Shown here: positions 6,618-8,729 of the stretch, piece after piece
Position numbering within the stretch: the first letter of the stretch is position 1
Layout of the letters: each line of letters starts with the position of its first letter
Assembly (NCBI GenBank): GCA_964393845.1
Contig: CAYMUX010000126.1
Span: 1-8,729, forward strand
Direction: 5' to 3'
Length of the DNA stretch: 8,729 bases
From: UBA6902 sp964393845
GTDB taxonomy: Bacteria > Nitrospirota > Thermodesulfovibrionia > UBA6902
Translations under genes and position numbers: made by a program
Notes under the pieces: generated by a model
What the model was told of the DNA's origin: nothing
Seen by the model: the letters and a program-made list of their open reading frames with translations, nothing else
Databases searched by the model: none

Positions 6618-6894
6618 AAATTACTTCCCGCAGAATGTCCTCTTTCAGTTGAGGTTTAAGGGCAGCAACAGTCACAAGGTCAACACTCCGGTTAAACACG
6701 CTTTCAATGAAATATTTAAGCTCCATATAATTATCAAATGTCTTGAAGCCGGGATCAAATTCAACCAGGATATCAATATCGCTTGCTTCTTTCTCCTCAT
6801 TCCGTGCAAATGAACCAAAAATGCCTATCTTCTTAACATGAAACTTTTGCCTGATTGTCTCCTCATGCTTTTTTAATATCTCAATTGCGTTCAT
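6610..6894 (-). CDS. mntA: MntA-like minimal nucleotidyltransferase antitoxin
   Basis: The 94-residue protein is a minimal DNA polymerase-beta-type nucleotidyltransferase. Gly27-Ser28, ten residues, then Asp39-I-Asp41 form the GSx10DxD metal and nucleotide site within IGIFGSFARNEEKEASDIDILVEF, and Asp72 (SVDLV) is the likely third carboxylate. In type VII toxin-antitoxin pairs this enzyme AMPylates the HepT tyrosine with ATP. GAGGAG lies 6 nt before the ATG. Length is normal for the family and all catalytic positions are present, so the antitoxin should be active. No good promoter could be picked upstream; the pair may have its own start or be read from the DUF4062 side. Confidence 0.92.
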   Translation of the reverse strand: MNAIEILKKHEETIRQKFHVKKIGIFGSFARNEEKEASDIDILVEFDPGFKTFDNYMELKYFIESVFNRSVDLVTVAALKPQLKEDILREVIYA

Positions 6895-6962
6895 CTTATA
6901 CTCCTCTATAATTCAGTGTACTTGAATCTAATTTTACATCTCGTTAAAAGGAAATGCAAAGC

Positions 6963-7033
6963 ATTAAAAAGGCCAATCCTGTATTCTGTCTTCTTTAATT
7001 TTATGAACCTTATGAACCTTCAACCCTTACGAA
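6963..7033 (-). repeat. Intergenic repeat element, copy B (hairpin plus 9-nt units)
   Basis: Second copy of the element at 7253-7337, in the same orientation. On the plus strand it starts ATTAAAAAG, has a divergent centre, then CTTCTTTAATTTTA, 9-nt units TTTTATGAA (6999-7007) and CCTTATGAA (7008-7016), and a 19-mer (7015-7033) that matches 18 of 19 positions of 7319-7337. The ATTAAA and TTTAAT ends can pair. It lies at the 3' end of the DUF4062 stub, whose stop codon (7027-7029) falls inside the 19-mer. Confidence 0.6.
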
Positions 7034-7233
7034 GTTCCCTTCCTTATAGTGACTCCCCATCTGAGGTCAATATCGATCAGATAGACACGGTACTTGCCGA
7101 GCTTCTCACGCAGGGCAGGAAAGACGACCTTTATCAGATGGTCGCGCTCGGCGTACATGTCGCGGAAGGTGGATGAGATGAAGACTTTTACGGGTCTCCA
7201 GCGAGAATGATAATTTGTTGAATCATTAATCAT
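7027..7233 (-). pseudogene. Truncated DUF4062-domain protein, N-terminal stub
   Basis: The 68-residue ORF carries the start of a DUF4062 domain: KVFISSTFRDMYAERDHLIKVVFPALREKL (16-45) and YLIDIDLRWGVT (51-62). In intact proteins this is the N-terminus of large multidomain architectures, commonly with a P-loop NTPase and then TPR or WD40 repeats. Here the family match stops right after WGVT and the reading ends six residues later. The downstream DNA is the same 3' sequence that closes the neighbouring WD40 gene, so the body of the gene appears to have been removed by an internal deletion near 7040-7046. The ATG at 7233 has only a weak ribosome site. A functional small protein is possible but less likely than a remnant. 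Confidence 0.75.
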
Positions 7234-7252
7234 ATTTATTTAAACTCATAAA

Positions 7253-7337
7253 ATTAAAAAGAACAAAGCTCCTTCTTAATTTTACAAACCTTATGAATTT
7301 TACGAATTGTCTTTTCCTAACCTTCAAACCTTACGAA
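7253..7337 (-). repeat. Intergenic repeat element, copy A (hairpin plus 9-nt units)
   Basis: On the plus strand, TAAAATTAA (7249-7257) and TTAATTTTA (7276-7284) are perfect inverted arms, with an extra GAA/TTC pairing (7261-7263 with 7273-7275) across a small bulge. Three 9-nt units follow: TTTTACAAA (7280-7288), CCTTATGAA (7289-7297) and TTTTACGAA (7298-7306). The 19-mer shared with copy B (7319-7337) overlaps the last codons of the WD40 gene. The hairpin might act as a weak terminator after that gene, but it is AT-only. Confidence 0.6.
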
Positions 7338-8729
7338 CTATTTTCTCCCATTCCTCCACCCCGATCTTTTTATTTCTATAATAGAGCTGAAGGAAGCAAA
7401 CTTGGCCATTGGCTTGAGTGACGACCATTCTGCCGTCGGGTTTGAGAAAGCGAGCAATGCATTCGGATGTTCCCTGCCAGCATAGAATGTTTACGTCTGC
7501 CTTCTTGAGATTATCAATTTCAAACAAACGTAATCTTGCTATATTGCCAGTGGAACACAAAATACAGTTTGACAACACGCAGTTTTTGCCATAATATCCC
7601 CTGAATTTGGCATGAAAAGCAAGCCGTTCATCAATCGGATAAATTTTCAGCATTCTCCCTTCCTTGTCCCAGAGTCGAAGGGTTTTATCCCCTGACCACG
7701 ACAGTATCTTTCCGTCTTTTAACTCATGCGCGCTGTATATATAATTTTTATGCCCCTCAAACACTTTAAGCTGCCCCCTCTCTCTATCCCAAATACGTAG
7801 GGGTTTATCCCCTGACCACGACAGTATCTTTCCGTCTTTTAACTCACGCGCGCTGTATATATAATCTTTATGCCCCTCAAACACTTTAAGCCGCCCCCCC
7901 TCTCTATCCCAAATACGTAGGGTTTTATCTTCTGACCACGAAAGTATCTTTCCGTCTTTTAACTCAAGGGCACCCCGCACTTTCTCTGTATGCCCCTCAA
8001 GCTCGTTAAACAGTCTCACTTCCTTGTCCCAGAGATAAAGAGTATTATTCCATGACCACGATAGTATCCTCCCGTCTCTTAACTCAAGCGCGTCTTCCGG
8101 CATTTCTGCATCCTCAAACACCTTAAGCGGTCTCCCGTCCTTGCTCCAGAGACGAAGGATATTATCTACTGACCACGATAGTATCCTCCCGTCTCTTAAT
8201 TCAAGGGCACCGTTTATAGTATCTGTATGCCCCTCAAGCACTTTAAGTGATCTCCCTTCCTTATCCCATAGTCGAAGGGTATTATCCCATGACCGCGATA
8301 GTATCCTCCCGTCTCTTAACTCAAGGGCGCACATCACCCACGCTTTATGCCCCTTAAGCACTTTCCCTGGTGACCCATTTCTATCCCAGAGCCGAAGGGT
8401 GGCATCCTCTGACCACGACAGTATCCTATCGTCTCTTAACTCAAGCAAATCTTCTACCCTCATTGTATGCCCCTCAGGCTTTTTAAGCGGTCTCCCTTCC
8501 TTGTCCCAGATACGAAGGGTTTGATCCCTTCCCCACGACAGGATACTTCCGTCTCTTAACTCACAGGCATGAAGTACAATATCGGCATGCCCCTCAAGCA
8601 CCTTAAGCAATTTCCCTTCCTTGTCCCAAATACGAAGGGTGTTATCCAATGACCATGACAGTATCCTCCCGTCTTTTAACCCAGAAAATGCATTTAGACA
8701 GCGATAGGTAAAAAAAAGAAGTTCTCCTT
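7324..8729 (-). CDS. WD40-repeat protein, C-terminal part (open at right edge)
   Basis: The frame stays open to the right edge, adding 26 codons beyond the TTG at 8649 that already continue the repeat (GLKDGRILSWS), so that TTG is not the start and this is a partial gene of at least 467 residues. Nine WD40 units of about 40 residues are visible, each with a GH near its start, ELRDGRILSWS in the middle and TLRLWD at the end. They are unusually alike, so the array grew by recent duplication. Roughly 130 further residues (from KIYPIDERL) form degenerate blades or a cap, ending EEWEKIVRKV. WD40 propellers are binding platforms; with a DUF4062 stub immediately downstream, the missing N-terminus may be a DUF4062 or NACHT-like NTPase region, as in large STAND-type proteins. 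That part is inference. Confidence 0.88.
   Translation of the reverse strand, partial: GELLFFTYRCLNAFSGLKDGRILSWSLDNTLRIWDKEGKLLKVLEGHADIVLHACELRDGSILSWGRDQTLRIWDKEGRPLKKPEGHTMRVEDLLELRDDRILSWSEDATLRLWDRNGSPGKVLKGHKAWVMCALELRDGRILSRSWDNTLRLWDKEGRSLKVLEGHTDTINGALELRDGRILSWSVDNILRLWSKDGRPLKVFEDAEMPEDALELRDGRILSWSWNNTLYLWDKEVRLFNELEGHTEKVRGALELKDGKILSWSEDKTLRIWDREGGRLKVFEGHKDYIYSARELKDGKILSWSGDKPLRIWDRERGQLKVFEGHKNYIYSAHELKDGKILSWSGDKTLRLWDKEGRMLKIYPIDERLAFHAKFRGYYGKNCVLSNCILCSTGNIARLRLFEIDNLKKADVNILCWQGTSECIARFLKPDGRMVVTQANGQVCFLQLYYRNKKIGVEEWEKIVRKV
7670..8700 (-). repeat. About 120-bp tandem repeat array encoding WD40 units
   Basis: Successive units recur every 120 bp, all in frame, with one shorter unit near 8040-8150 where the GH-containing loop is missing (KVFEDAEMPEDALEL). 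The units at 7681-7800 and 7801-7920 differ at only 5 of 120 positions by direct comparison, pointing to a very recent duplication or gene conversion. The upstream units are more diverged in the GH-to-EL segment. Confidence 0.85.

Noticed and set aside
8141..8524. 127-codon plus-strand ORF with internal repeats
   Set aside because: Its repeats are the antisense shadow of the WD40 units, which show the correct blade pattern on the minus strand.
8647..8649. TTG as the start of the WD40 protein
   Set aside because: The frame stays open to the window edge and the preceding codons already encode the first part of a WD40 unit.
7681..8700. Regular repeats of about 120 bp as a possible CRISPR array
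   Set aside because: The repeats are long, contiguous, in frame and encode WD40 blades; there are no short repeats with unique spacers.

Overview
The window is bacterial. It holds the 5' part of a cobalamin-dependent (class II) ribonucleotide reductase locus, next to a stretch of accessory genes that looks like a defence or toxin-antitoxin island. The taxon cannot be fixed from the sequence. A B12-dependent NrdJ with a cysteine-rich tail, sigma70-like promoters, clear Shine-Dalgarno sites, moderately low GC and WD40, DUF4062, HepT/MntA and VapBC-type genes would fit an environmental, often anaerobic lineage such as Nitrospirota or Desulfobacterota. That is a guess from gene style.

Layout. 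6-2324 (-): nrdJ, complete. 2325-2711: the nrdJ regulatory region, with a near-consensus promoter (TTGACA, 17 bp, TTTAAT). Two NrdR-like boxes exactly 31 bp apart are laid over it, one in the spacer and one just past the start site. 2712-5067 (-): a two-gene unit of a small single-domain RyR (ryanodine-receptor repeat) protein followed 25 bp later by a 691-aa AAA+ ATPase with a large unassigned N-terminal half. 5229-5934 (+): a GC-richer AbrB-type antitoxin and PIN-domain toxin pair. Its promoter overlaps a 10-bp inverted repeat, and a 21-nt near-identical direct repeat flanks it. 5982-6275 (+): a small unrecognised ORF that abuts the next gene tail to tail. 6276-6894 (-): a HepT/MntA type VII toxin-antitoxin pair with an 8-bp overlap. 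7027-7233 (-): a 68-aa stub of a DUF4062 protein. 7324-8729 (-): the C-terminal part of a WD40-repeat protein, open at the right edge.

How the parts relate. The DUF4062 stub and the WD40 gene end in the same 3' sequence and are followed by the same hairpin-plus-9-nt-repeat element. This suggests two tandem paralogues of a large DUF4062/WD40-type protein, one collapsed by internal deletion. The RyR + AAA+ pair is the best candidate here for an undescribed system: a putative ligand-sensing small protein coupled to an ATPase, surrounded by toxin-antitoxin and large-repeat-protein genes. Its function is inferred from context only.
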